A DNA stretch of 64,000 bases, taken from assembly GCA_947495985.1 (NCBI GenBank), contig CANMBD010000001.1:1178001-1242000 (forward strand), read 5' to 3'. The notes under the pieces are model-generated. The model did no database searches. It was given only the letters and a program-made list of their open reading frames with translations, and was not told the DNA's origin. This DNA comes from an uncultured Sphingomonadaceae bacterium. GTDB lineage: Bacteria; Pseudomonadota; Alphaproteobacteria; Sphingomonadales; Sphingomonadaceae. A program made the translations under genes and the position numbers. Positions 55,665-64,000 of this stretch are shown here, in pieces (the stretch's first letter is position 1; each line of letters starts with the position of its first letter).

Positions 55665-56573
55665 ATGCGTTTAGATGATCTGGACCCCAGCAAAAATGCC
55701 CGTGACCATGGAAGTGGCGGCGGCCGCAGAGGATTTGGCGGCGGTGGTGGTGGTGGCGGTCTAGGACTGCTGCTAAGCTTCCTGCCAATGTTGCTCGGCC
55801 GGAAAATGGGTTGTGGAACAATCCTTTTGATTGGCGGCGCGGTGTTGGCCTTTATGTATTTTGGCGGCGGCACCGGTATGTTGACGGGCGGTGGAACGCA
55901 ATCCGGTGGGTCAGGCGACGCGGTTGCCTATGACACTCAGGAAGAACGCTTTGCCGGTCAGGTGCTGGCTTCTACCGAACAGACCTGGTCCAAGCTGTTT
56001 CAGGCCAATGGGTCACGCTATCAGCCGACGACAATCAATTTCTATCAGGGTGGGGTCAGCTCCAACGGCTGCGGCTCTGCCAGTTCGGCCGCAGGGCCAT
56101 TTTATTGCCCGGCCGACCAAGGCATTTATCTCGACACGTCTTTTTTCAATGAACTTGAGACAAAAATGGGCGCACGCGGCGATTTCGCCAAAGCCTATGT
56201 CATTGCACATGAAGTAGGCCATCATATCCAAACTCTAAGCGGTGTCTCTCGGCAAGTTCGACAGGCCCAGAGCCGAGCGAGCAAAGCCGAAGGAAATGCG
56301 CTTCAGGTGCGGATGGAATTGCAGGCAGATTGCTATGCCGGTGTCTGGGCTGCACAAAATGCAGATCGCATGGAACCCGGCGATGTTGAAGAGGGCCTGA
56401 CCGCGGCCCATGCTATTGGTGATGACACGCTGATGCGCGGGGCTGGACAACGTCCTGTGGAAAGCATGTTCACCCATGGCACCTCCGAACAGCGCATGGC
56501 GTGGCTGAAGAAAGGGATGCAAACCGGCGATCCGGCCGCGTGCGATACTTTCGCACGCGGCGCGGTTCGCTAG
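55665..56573 (+). CDS. Neutral zinc metallopeptidase (YpfJ-like)
   Basis: A 302-residue membrane-anchored protein starting MRLDDLDPSKNARDHG. A glycine-rich segment (RRGFGGGGGGGGLGLLL) leads into two helices (GCGTILLIGGAVLAFMYF). The zinc motif is VIAHEVGHHIQTL near residue 185, with ADCYAGVWA following. AGGAGAG supports ATG 55665. The family has a conserved HExxH but its substrate is unknown. Confidence 0.9.
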   Translation: MRLDDLDPSKNARDHGSGGGRRGFGGGGGGGGLGLLLSFLPMLLGRKMGCGTILLIGGAVLAFMYFGGGTGMLTGGGTQSGGSGDAVAYDTQEERFAGQVLASTEQTWSKLFQANGSRYQPTTINFYQGGVSSNGCGSASSAAGPFYCPADQGIYLDTSFFNELETKMGARGDFAKAYVIAHEVGHHIQTLSGVSRQVRQAQSRASKAEGNALQVRMELQADCYAGVWAAQNADRMEPGDVEEGLTAAHAIGDDTLMRGAGQRPVESMFTHGTSEQRMAWLKKGMQTGDPAACDTFARGAVR

Positions 56574-56582
56574 TCGGTTGGC

Positions 56583-57998
56583 TTAGGTCGCCGGTCCTTT
56601 CTGCAATGACCGCGACCAGTCCAGCCGGCGGGTGACAAACATCACCCCGGCCAGGGCGACGAAGATCAGCAATGATCCGATGAGCAGCGAGTAGGCCTCA
56701 AGGCTCAGCAGGATATAGATCACGCCATATAGGGCGGCGAGCAATCCACCGATGATCGATGCTCTTCGCCAACTGGACAGAACCGATGCGGCATAGGCGG
56801 TGATCAATCCGATAATCCCTACTGATGCCACCACATAGGCGAGCGCAAAGCCGATAATCTCGGCAAAGGCGAGCAGCAGAATGAAGAACAGCACCAGTGC
56901 CACCCCGACCAAGATATATTGAACGGACGAAATACGCACGCCGCCGATCAAGTCGAACAACAGGAAGGCCACAAAGGTGAACCCGATGAACAGGAAACCA
57001 TATTTGGTAGCGCGGCTCACCTGGTCATAAAGGTCAACCGGCTGGATCAGGTTCACGGTCACGCTGGACGGATTGCCCGCGCCGGCGCCGTCATAGGAGC
57101 TGTAAGACCGATTACCGGACTGCGGATAGACTTGCTGTCCAGCCTGCGTAGATGTCAGAGAGCTGCCCAGCGCGAGGTTCGAGATGCCATATTTCGCAGT
57201 AAAGCCGGCGTCGCTTACTTCATTGTCCGGCAGGAAACCACCGGTGAAACTGGGGTGTGGCCATTTGGATTTTACTGACCAGTTGGTTTGTCCGGCATCC
57301 GGCACCATTGTCAGGCTTTCGGTTCCGCGGAATTTCACGTCAAAATTTACAGCCATTTCACCATCTGCCAGCGCCGTAGCATCCAGCCAGGCAAAAAAGC
57401 CGGTATTGCCCGTCTCGCCCAGACCTTTTCCGGGTTGCAGCACCAGCGACTGACCGTCCACCGTCAACTTGTTATCTGCTGACAGGCCCCTTGCATCCGA
57501 CAGACCAAAGCGAATCTCGGCGCGAGCGAAATCAATATCCGCGCGGTCAATACCGGAGCGATCGAAATCTTCCGGCAGTTTAAACGAAGCGGAACCGGTC
57601 ACATTGGTGTTGTAAATCACCACTTCATAGATGGAGCGGCTTTTGACTTCTGTCAGGATATCACTGTCAAAGGTCATGACTTCCGGCGAGATATAGAGTT
57701 CGCGGGTCACGACATTGGTGCGGGTTACGGTCTTGCCGTCCTGCTCCACTGATTCCTGCACCTTAGCCTTGTAGGGCAGAACGATTTTCGGTCCGGCAAA
57801 TACCTGCTGCCCGCCCCAACCGGTGACAATGGATTGCTCCGCCTGCTCACTTTGTGTCTGGCGATCATAAATCAGTAGCCAGCTGGCAAACAAAGGAATT
57901 GCCAGCAAAAAGCCGGTTAGCAGCACCAGCAGGAACTTGGCTCCGGGCGATCGTTCCGGTCGCCGCGGGGATTGAATATCTTCATCGGTTTCAGTCAT
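56583..57998 (-). CDS. creD: Inner membrane protein CreD
   Basis: A 471-residue membrane protein. The N-terminus (KFLLVLLTGFLLAIPLFAS) is one helix, then a long periplasmic domain of about 290 residues, then five to six helices (FGFLFIGFTFVAFLLFDLI onward), which matches CreD. CreD is linked to envelope stress and beta-lactam tolerance. No creBC two-component pair is adjacent, unlike in enterobacteria. It converges with the zinc peptidase and diverges from the lactate dehydrogenase gene. Confidence 0.92.
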   Translation of the reverse strand: MTETDEDIQSPRRPERSPGAKFLLVLLTGFLLAIPLFASWLLIYDRQTQSEQAEQSIVTGWGGQQVFAGPKIVLPYKAKVQESVEQDGKTVTRTNVVTRELYISPEVMTFDSDILTEVKSRSIYEVVIYNTNVTGSASFKLPEDFDRSGIDRADIDFARAEIRFGLSDARGLSADNKLTVDGQSLVLQPGKGLGETGNTGFFAWLDATALADGEMAVNFDVKFRGTESLTMVPDAGQTNWSVKSKWPHPSFTGGFLPDNEVSDAGFTAKYGISNLALGSSLTSTQAGQQVYPQSGNRSYSSYDGAGAGNPSSVTVNLIQPVDLYDQVSRATKYGFLFIGFTFVAFLLFDLIGGVRISSVQYILVGVALVLFFILLLAFAEIIGFALAYVVASVGIIGLITAYAASVLSSWRRASIIGGLLAALYGVIYILLSLEAYSLLIGSLLIFVALAGVMFVTRRLDWSRSLQKGPAT

Positions 57999-58113
57999 AG
58001 TGAATTTCCCTCTAAATCCCTGTATTTGCTGGACCGCCGCTCTTGCAAGCCGCAGCCATTGCTCTAATCATAAACCCCAAGCTCTTCCATCCGAGCGACG
58101 AATCGAGGCTTAC

Positions 58114-59277
58114 GTGCGACGAATTACCACAATTGCGGATTGCCATAACGTGAACGACTTCCGTTCTTTGGCCAAAAAGCGTCTGCCCTTTCCGATATTT
58201 GACTATATTGACGGTGCAGCTGACGATGAGGTCACCCGACGGCGCAATACAGAAGCTTATGAAGCATGTGATCTTGTGCCCAATGTGTTGGCCGGTGTCG
58301 AGGATATCGACATGACAACTTCGGTCATGGGGCAAAAACTCGCGATGCCATTGTTCCTGTCTCCTACCGCCCTGCAGCGGCTGTTTCATTGGCAGGGCGA
58401 GCGCGGAGTAGCGAGAGCGGCCGAAAAATTTGGGACCTTTTTCGGTATCTCCTCTCTCGCCACGGTAAGCATAGAGGAAATCGGCGCCAGCATCAGCACT
58501 CCAAAGATGTTCCAGCTGTACGTGCACAAGGACAAGGGCCTCAACAGATCGATGGTCGAACGCTGCAAGGCAGCAAAATTCGATGCGATTACCCTGACCG
58601 TCGATACGATCGTTGGTGGCAACCGTGAACGCTGCCTGCGTTCCGGCTTCACCAGTCCGCCCAAAATCACGCCAGCCAGCTTCTTCAGCTACGCGACCAA
58701 ACCGGCCTGGGCGCTAAACTACATGTTTCGCGAGAATTTTGAGCTGTCCAATTTGAAAGATCATGTGGCTGAGGGTACCAATGTAGCCCTGTCGGTAGCG
58801 GAATATTTCTCGACCATGCTCGATCAGTCGCTGGACTGGACGATGGCCGAAGACATCCGCAAGGACTGGGGCGGTGAATTCTGTCTGAAAGGAATTATGT
58901 CAGTCGAGGATGCCAAACGCGCCGTAGATATCGGTGCTACCGCGATCATGGTGTCCAATCATGGCGGCCGCCAACTGGATGGATCTCGCGCGCCTTTCGA
59001 CCAGCTTGCCGAAATTTGTGACGCTGTAGGCGACGAAATTGATGTCATCTGTGATGGCGGCATCACCCGCGGCAGCCATGTGCTGAAGGCTCTCAGCGTC
59101 GGCGCCAAAGCCTGTTCTGGCGGACGTCTATACCTTTATGCCCTGGCCGCCGCCGGACAGGCGGGGGTTGAACGGAGCCTCAGCTTGTTGCAAGCTGAGA
59201 TTGAACGGGACATGAAACTTATGGGCGTGACATCCGTTGGTCAGTTGAACCGCGACAATTTGCGGTATCGAGCTTGA
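58114..59277 (+). CDS. lldD: FMN-dependent alpha-hydroxy acid dehydrogenase (L-lactate dehydrogenase type)
   Basis: A 387-residue flavoenzyme that oxidises L-lactate to pyruvate, passing electrons to quinone. The start is set at GTG 58114 (VRRITTIADCHNVNDFR), close to the family's MRRxxxCHNxxDFR beginning; the frame opens earlier at 58000 but without family character. The catalytic and FMN-binding segment SNHGGRQLDGSRAP is clear, as are FDYIDGAADDE and QLYVHKDKG. Related (S)-mandelate or glycolate dehydrogenases are alternatives. Confidence 0.88.
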   Translation: MRRITTIADCHNVNDFRSLAKKRLPFPIFDYIDGAADDEVTRRRNTEAYEACDLVPNVLAGVEDIDMTTSVMGQKLAMPLFLSPTALQRLFHWQGERGVARAAEKFGTFFGISSLATVSIEEIGASISTPKMFQLYVHKDKGLNRSMVERCKAAKFDAITLTVDTIVGGNRERCLRSGFTSPPKITPASFFSYATKPAWALNYMFRENFELSNLKDHVAEGTNVALSVAEYFSTMLDQSLDWTMAEDIRKDWGGEFCLKGIMSVEDAKRAVDIGATAIMVSNHGGRQLDGSRAPFDQLAEICDAVGDEIDVICDGGITRGSHVLKALSVGAKACSGGRLYLYALAAAGQAGVERSLSLLQAEIERDMKLMGVTSVGQLNRDNLRYRA

Positions 59278-59293
59278 CCACAAACAGGGAAAA

Positions 59294-59806
59294 ATGATGA
59301 AACATATTGCAAAATTAGCGACAACGTCAGCAGCAGCACTGCTTTTCCTGTCTGCCCCAGCGCAGGCACAAAGAGCCGATCCGGATGAAACAGCTGAAGA
59401 ACATGCCCGGGATGCAGCAACCACGCCGGTCAAAGATGTCGGCCTAAAAAAGACCAAAATTCCTGCCAAGCTTATCGCCATTCAAGATGATCCCTATTCT
59501 CTCGACGGTTTGCGCCGCTGCGCCGCAATCATCAAGGAAGTGAAAGAACTGGATGCTGTTCTGGCTGCCGATGTGAACGAAGAAGTCGATAAATCCAAAG
59601 CGGAAAAACGCGAGGAAACGGCTGGCCGGGTAGCTGGCGGCTTGCTTGGCGGCCTGATCCCATTTCGTGGGATCGTTCGTGAAATTTCGGGCGCAGCAGG
59701 GGACGAACGGAAATATAATGCAGCAGTTTATGCCGGCGTGGTCCGGCGCGGTTTCCTGAAAGGCGTTGGCAGAGAAAGAGGTTGCAAGGCTCCTGCCCGC
59801 CCATAG
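59294..59806 (+). CDS. Exported hypothetical protein
   Basis: A 170-residue protein with a signal peptide (SAAALLFLSAPAQAQR), an acidic segment (DPDETAEEHARDAA), then DDPYSLDGLRRCAAIIKEVK with a cysteine, a charged helix (EVDKSKAEKREETA), and a hydrophobic glycine-rich stretch (RVAGGLLGGLIPFRGIVRE) that may enter a membrane. The C-terminus has one more cysteine (ERGCKAPARP), possibly paired. ATG 59294 (or the next ATG) has AGGGA upstream. No recognised family. Confidence 0.75.
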   Translation: MMKHIAKLATTSAAALLFLSAPAQAQRADPDETAEEHARDAATTPVKDVGLKKTKIPAKLIAIQDDPYSLDGLRRCAAIIKEVKELDAVLAADVNEEVDKSKAEKREETAGRVAGGLLGGLIPFRGIVREISGAAGDERKYNAAVYAGVVRRGFLKGVGRERGCKAPARP

Positions 59807-59855
59807 TCGATTATATCAAGATATTGCGGTCTTGTGTGAAGATCGGCGCGGCGGC

Positions 59856-60671
59856 TCAGCTTGCTTGAACGATCCAGATACCACCCGGCAAAGCGACGCG
59901 CCCACCATCATCATGAGGTGAAAGCGCTTCTTTAAGGGCAACCAGAAGCCGGGACCGCAGCTCGTCGTCAACCTCGCCTAGCGCCCGTGAAGCCGGCCCG
60001 ATTTGCGACGAAAAATAGACTGCATCGTCGACACCGCCCGATTGCGACAGGCATATTTCTACCGCGTGGGATGTCATCGAAACCTCGTTAAAACCCGCTT
60101 CGGTCAATATGCCCCTCAGTCGCTCGTCATCCGCAAATGCAAAAGGACCGGGCGCATGCGGATCAGTTTCAGGTGCTTCCGGTAACAAGGGCTTGATCGC
60201 CGCCATCGGAACCATCACCCACAAGTTCACTTTCGGGCTCTGCCAGCAGGCAAAAACCATCCGGCCGCCGGGCTTCAGATTGGCTTTGATATTAGTGAAG
60301 GCTGCAACCGGATCTTCGAAAAACATCACACCAAAGCGTGACATGATAAGGTCAAAACCCTCATCCGCCCGATATCCAGCAGCATCAGCTAGCAAGAGTG
60401 TCCCGCGACCGTTCGCCCGTGACCGTGCCAGTTCCAGCATCGGCTCGGACACATCTACGCCAGTGACATCAGCGCCAGCATCCATCGCAATCAATGAGGT
60501 TTCACCCGTGCCGCAACCAATGTCCAAAACGCGCTCACCCGGCACAATCTTGGCTGCATCCATCAACAGAGATGTAACCGGGGCCAGCAAGGCATCCATA
60601 ACATCCTGTTGCTCCGTCCACTTTACGCCTGCATTGTCATTCCAATATTCAATCTGTTCTTCATTGGACAT
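59856..60671 (-). CDS. Class I SAM-dependent methyltransferase
   Basis: A 271-residue methyltransferase. The SAM-binding motif is RVLDIGCGTGETSLIA near residue 44, followed by VTGVDVSEPMLELAR and FDLIMSRFGVMFFEDP. It belongs to the small-molecule or UbiE-like group; substrate unknown. It lies downstream of sdhA on the same strand with 71 bases between them, in the position where sdhB is often found. Confidence 0.9.
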   Translation of the reverse strand: MSNEEQIEYWNDNAGVKWTEQQDVMDALLAPVTSLLMDAAKIVPGERVLDIGCGTGETSLIAMDAGADVTGVDVSEPMLELARSRANGRGTLLLADAAGYRADEGFDLIMSRFGVMFFEDPVAAFTNIKANLKPGGRMVFACWQSPKVNLWVMVPMAAIKPLLPEAPETDPHAPGPFAFADDERLRGILTEAGFNEVSMTSHAVEICLSQSGGVDDAVYFSSQIGPASRALGEVDDELRSRLLVALKEALSPHDDGGRVALPGGIWIVQAS

Positions 60672-60742
60672 GACAGGCGCAAACTCCGTTAAGATGGTTG
60701 GAAACGGTCACTAGTGCATCAGAATGTAGCTAAGGTAGCCAA

Positions 60743-62575
60743 TCAGTAGACCCGCTTCTTGGGCTTCACATATTCCGCTTCGTCGGTCAGGGTGAAGTCA
60801 TGAACCGGACGATAGCTGATATCGACTTTGCCGGTACCGCGTGCCTTGTCAGGGCCGCCCCAACCGTCAAATGTCGCAACCGTGTGTTTCATCCATTCCT
60901 TGTCATTTCGATCTTCGTAATCTTCCTGCATATGGGCACCGCGGCTTTCCTTGCGATTAGCAGCACTTTCCATTGTCACAACCGCCTGAGCCATCAGGTT
61001 GTCGAGCTCCAGCGTTTCGATGAGATCGGTATTCCAGATGAGCGAGCGATCAGTGACGCTGACATCGCTCAATTTGTTGTTCACCGCCCGCATTGCCGTC
61101 ACACCTTCGGCCAGCAATTCGTCATCGCGGAACACGGCACAGTTTTTCTGCATCGTTTTCTGCATTTCCGTGCGCAGTGCGGCGGTCGTTGTGCCGCCTT
61201 TCGCATAACGGAAATGGTCCAGACGGGACAGTGACAGATCAGTTGAATCCTTAGGCAAAGGTTTGTGCGATTCACCCGGCTTCAGCTTCTCTTTGAGACG
61301 CAGGCCGGTTGCGCGGCCAAAGACCACGAGATCGATCAGTGAGTTGGAACCCAAGCGGTTTGCACCATGCACGGACACACAGGCCGCTTCACCGACAGAA
61401 TAAAGTCCCGGGACCACAGCATCGGGATCATCCTTGGTTGGATTCACCACTTCGCCATGATAATTACAGGGTATACCGCCCATATTATAGTGGACCGTCG
61501 GCACCACGGGTAGCGCCTGACGCGTCAGATCAACGCCCGCAAAAATCTTGCCGGTTTCGGTGATTCCGGGCAGTCGTTCTGCCAATACGTTAGGGTCGAT
61601 GTGGTCGAGGTGGAGATAGATATGATCTTTCTCTGGTCCAACACCGCGGCCTTCGCGAATTTCGGTAGCCATACAGCGCGATACCACGTCGCGGGACGCG
61701 AGATCCTTCGCGCTTGGCGCATAGCGTTCCATGAAACGCTCGCCTTCGGAGTTAGTCAGATAACCGCCCTCCCCGCGTGCGCCTTCGGTAATCAGCACGC
61801 CCGCACCGTAGATGCCGGTGGGGTGGAACTGAACAAACTCCATATCCTGCAAAGGCAGACCAGCGCGCAATACCATGCCGCCGCCGTCACCAGTACAAGC
61901 GTGGGCAGAGGTCGCACTATAATAGCAGCGGCCAGAACCGCCGGTTGCAAGCACTACGGCATGGGCACGGAAGCGATGGATCGATCCGTCTTCTAAGCAG
62001 ATAGCGATCACACCGCGGCACTCGCCATCTTCCATGATCAGATCGATGGCAAAATATTCGATGAAAAAGTCAGCATCATATTTCAGGCTCTGTTGATAGA
62101 GCGCGTGGAGCATCGCGTGACCGGTTCTGTCCGCCGCTGCGCAGGTGCGCTGTACCGGAGGACCATCGCCCATATTCTGCATGTGGCCGCCAAAGGGACG
62201 CTGATAGATCGTGCCGTCTTCATTGCGAGAGAAAGGTACGCCGGCATGTTCCAGCTCGTAAACCGCCTGGGGCGCCTCACGGACGAGATATTCAATCGCG
62301 TCCTGATCGCCGAGCCAGTCAGAGCCTTTAACCGTATCATACATATGCCAGGACCAGTGATCCGGCGTGTTGTTACCCAGCGAAGCGGCGATGCCGCCTT
62401 GTGCCGCAACGGTATGCGAACGGGTTGGAAAAACCTTGGTAATACAAGCGGTTTTAAGGCCCGCTTCAGCAGAACCCATGGTGGCGCGCAAACCGGACCC
62501 ACCGGCACCCACGACGACTGTGTCGAACGTATGGTCAATAATCTTGTATGCGGGTTTTGAATCTGTGTCAGTCAT
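60743..62575 (-). CDS. sdhA: Succinate dehydrogenase flavoprotein subunit
   Basis: A 610-residue FAD protein that oxidises succinate to fumarate in the TCA cycle and complex II. The FAD fold ([15 protein letters not shown]), the covalent-FAD histidine in [34 protein letters not shown] and the catalytic arginine region [19 protein letters not shown] are all present. The C-terminal domain has [12 protein letters not shown]. Start overlaps the sdhD stop (TAATG). The sdhB gene for the iron-sulfur subunit is not adjacent. Confidence 0.96.
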   Translation of the reverse strand: MTDTDSKPAYKIIDHTFDTVVVGAGGSGLRATMGSAEAGLKTACITKVFPTRSHTVAAQGGIAASLGNNTPDHWSWHMYDTVKGSDWLGDQDAIEYLVREAPQAVYELEHAGVPFSRNEDGTIYQRPFGGHMQNMGDGPPVQRTCAAADRTGHAMLHALYQQSLKYDADFFIEYFAIDLIMEDGECRGVIAICLEDGSIHRFRAHAVVLATGGSGRCYYSATSAHACTGDGGGMVLRAGLPLQDMEFVQFHPTGIYGAGVLITEGARGEGGYLTNSEGERFMERYAPSAKDLASRDVVSRCMATEIREGRGVGPEKDHIYLHLDHIDPNVLAERLPGITETGKIFAGVDLTRQALPVVPTVHYNMGGIPCNYHGEVVNPTKDDPDAVVPGLYSVGEAACVSVHGANRLGSNSLIDLVVFGRATGLRLKEKLKPGESHKPLPKDSTDLSLSRLDHFRYAKGGTTTAALRTEMQKTMQKNCAVFRDDELLAEGVTAMRAVNNKLSDVSVTDRSLIWNTDLIETLELDNLMAQAVVTMESAANRKESRGAHMQEDYEDRNDKEWMKHTVATFDGWGGPDKARGTGKVDISYRPVHDFTLTDEAEYVKPKKRVY

Positions 62576-62976
62576 TAAGCGACCACTCCGGTAAAGGCGA
62601 CCTTGGCGACAGCGAAAATTCCGAGCGCTGCTCCGCCAATGGCGAAAAAGTTAAGCAAGATAATGAGGCCGAATTTCATACCATGATCAGGAACATAATC
62701 CTCGATCAAAACCTGCAGGCCAAGCCGCAAGTGCCAGAAGATACTCACCAGCATCAGCATCATCGGAACGGCAACCAGCGGCGAAGATAGCCAGCCAATC
62801 AGCAATTCATGCTCATAATTGGGCAATCTCAGTAAAGAGATGAGCAGCCATGCAATCAGAGCGAGATTGCCGACCGCCGTAACCCGCTGGATGATCCAGT
62901 GATGAGCGCCTTCCTGAGCAGAGCCAAGACCGCGAACCTTACCAATATTTGTTCCTGATCCCATCGTGTTATCCAA
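62575..62976 (-). CDS. sdhD: Succinate dehydrogenase membrane anchor subunit D
   Basis: A 133-residue subunit with three membrane helices: [33 protein letters not shown] and [19 protein letters not shown]. The histidines [16 protein letters not shown] and FWHLRLGLQ are in positions used for heme and quinone binding. It overlaps sdhC by 8 bases and sdhA by one. It anchors SdhA/SdhB to the membrane. Confidence 0.92.
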   Translation of the reverse strand: MDNTMGSGTNIGKVRGLGSAQEGAHHWIIQRVTAVGNLALIAWLLISLLRLPNYEHELLIGWLSSPLVAVPMMLMLVSIFWHLRLGLQVLIEDYVPDHGMKFGLIILLNFFAIGGAALGIFAVAKVAFTGVVA

Positions 62977-63367
62977 TCAGCTTTGCATAAATGACAAACC
63001 AGAGAGCGGCAGTCGAAAGCAGTGCCAGCACCGGCACGGCACCGGACCATAGTTTGTTCGTCTGAAGTTCATAACCTGCTCCGGCATCAAGCACGAAGTG
63101 CCGTAGTCCGGAATATGTATGTTCGAACAGGGCAAAGGTCATGCCGATCATAACAATGAAACCGGGAATGGTCGTCATAATGCCGACAAAAGTCTCATAG
63201 GCCTCTGGGCCAGCGGAAATACTGTACAGCCACCACACCAATATCGGCGCGCCCAGCAGAGCAAGTCCATCGCCTGTGGCCCGGTGAAGGATGGAAACCA
63301 GCATGTGCGGTCCCCATTTATAAATTCCCAAATGCGGCGATAACGGCCGGTTCGTTGGCTTAACCAA
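62969..63367 (-). CDS. sdhC: Succinate dehydrogenase cytochrome b556 subunit
   Basis: A 132-residue subunit with three helices. RPLSPHLGIYKW and ILHRATGDGLA are standard; the heme histidine lies in LFEHTYSGLRHFVLD. The frame is open upstream to 63529, but the TTG at 63367 is preferred because AGGGGA sits six bases before it and the predicted start (MVKPTNRPLSPH) matches family length; GTG 63385 and ATG 63442 are weaker options. Diverges from the SDR gene at 63608. First gene of the sdhCDA unit. Confidence 0.85.
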   Translation of the reverse strand: MVKPTNRPLSPHLGIYKWGPHMLVSILHRATGDGLALLGAPILVWWLYSISAGPEAYETFVGIMTTIPGFIVMIGMTFALFEHTYSGLRHFVLDAGAGYELQTNKLWSGAVPVLALLSTAALWFVIYAKLIG

Positions 63368-63607
63368 TTTCAGTCCCCTGATCACGGACCCCGCGTCTCG
63401 TTCGGAGTCTTTGTAAACGAACCAGTGCTTTAGCGAAAACATGACGGCATGCAAACAGGATCGCGGGGTTTTTATAGCGCACTCGTCAGGTTTTTGGGTG
63501 CAAATCGCTGCTCGGGACCTGCAAATCACAAAAGTGCTGTCAAAATTATGAGGCTTTTAGCATCTCTTGTTGGACCTTTGGCGATACCGGGCTTATTCGT
63601 CCGCAGC

Positions 63608-64000
63608 ATGACAGATGCAAAAACACATATTTTAGTGACCGGCGCCAGCCGTGGCATTGGCAAGGCTATATTGGATAGTTTTGACCCGGACGAAACCAAA
63701 GCATTGGGGCACAGCACTTCCGGCGAAACCGGGCTTTTGAAATCGGATTTTGCAATCTCGGAAGAGGTTCCGCAGCTGTGGCATGATGCATTGGCCCGGC
63801 TGGATGGCCGGATTGATGTCTTGATCAACAATGCCGGTATCTTTGATCCAAATCCCATTACCGATAGCGACACGGACTGGCTGGAAAGCTGGAGCCGCAC
63901 CATGCAAATCAATCTCACGGCCTCGGCGCAGCTTTGCCGACTGGCCGTGCAGCATTTTCAAGAAGGCGAGACTGCTGGGCGGATTGTCAACATCGCCAGC
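63608..64000 (+). CDS. Short-chain dehydrogenase/reductase, 5' part (cut by window edge)
   Basis: The frame runs open to the last base. The first 131 residues begin MTDAKTHILVTGASRGIGKA, with the TGxxxGIG cofactor motif, then DVLINNAGIF and INLTASAQLCRL, and finish at IVNIAS, just before the catalytic Ser/Tyr/Lys. The frame could start earlier at ATG 63548 but the typical SDR begins at 63608. Product is an SDR oxidoreductase of unknown substrate. It diverges from sdhC. Confidence 0.9.
   Translation, partial: MTDAKTHILVTGASRGIGKAILDSFDPDETKALGHSTSGETGLLKSDFAISEEVPQLWHDALARLDGRIDVLINNAGIFDPNPITDSDTDWLESWSRTMQINLTASAQLCRLAVQHFQEGETAGRIVNIAS

Noticed and set aside
55538-55873. Long proline-rich N-terminal extension of the 3-hydroxybutyrate dehydrogenase frame
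   Set aside because: It is the antisense of the glycine-rich start of the zinc peptidase gene; AGGAGA and the family start point to ATG 55537.

Overview
The window is ordinary-looking chromosome of an alphaproteobacterium, most likely a Sphingomonadales member. Evidence: a CtrA master regulator and a CcrM-type GANTC methyltransferase, GANTC and TTAA-type CtrA sites in their promoters, a sphingomonad-style TonB-dependent receptor, a PrsK/PrsR (XrtA/PEP-CTERM) two-component pair, a short-chain acyl-CoA regulator (ScfR type), UPF0262, DUF2849, DUF934 and DUF4893 proteins. Genus assignment would need a database search. No phage, transposon, CRISPR array, rRNA or tRNA was recognised.

Layout. 1-2.1 kb: end of selO, then a succinylglutamate-semialdehyde dehydrogenase. 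2.2-6.1 kb: a tightly overlapping assimilatory sulfate-reduction operon (cobA-like SUMT, DUF2849, cysI, DUF934, cysH). 6.2-12.8 kb: housekeeping genes (membrane protein, dnaB, UPF0262, a degenerate GH25 protein, dcd, saccharopine-dehydrogenase-like reductase, phosphatase). 12.8-14.4 kb: ctrA with an unusually GANTC-rich promoter, then arfB. 14.5-25.9 kb: TonB receptor, free-Met-sulfoxide reductase, glycine-zipper protein, Bpt transferase, a small acidic-tailed membrane protein, amidohydrolase, HIBADH-family reductase, ilvA and a secreted unknown. 26-35 kb: S9 peptidase with a decayed folP fragment beyond it, folP, ccrM, desaturase, and the glmM-DUF1272-small protein-thiD-rnhB operon. 35-43 kb: amino-acid symporter, aldo/keto reductase, a peptide transporter operon with two amidohydrolases, nitroreductase, GntR regulator. 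43-50 kb: a four-gene exopolysaccharide/PEP-CTERM regulatory operon (sugar transferase, prsK, prsR, TPR protein). 50-52 kb: ScfR-type regulator, divergent from a candidate structured small RNA across two matching palindromes. 52-64 kb: M20 hydrolase, DUF4893, 3-hydroxybutyrate dehydrogenase, zinc metallopeptidase, CreD, lactate dehydrogenase, methyltransferase, sdhCDA (no adjacent sdhB), and the start of an SDR gene.

How the genes fit together: ctrA and ccrM, about 17 kb apart, share an identical TTAACCATAA 10-mer upstream and both carry dense GANTC clusters, which suggests mutual control of the cell-cycle regulator and the methylase. The sulfur cluster supplies siroheme precursor, sulfite and sulfide in sequence. 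The most promising undescribed item is the 51.6-51.8 kb intergenic region, where a regulator gene and a four-hairpin RNA with a strong terminator flank two inverted repeats with the same TGTAAA half-site. Other items of note are the GH25 homologue that has lost its catalytic acids, the amidohydrolase pair in which one member lacks the HxH metal motif, and the folP remnant.
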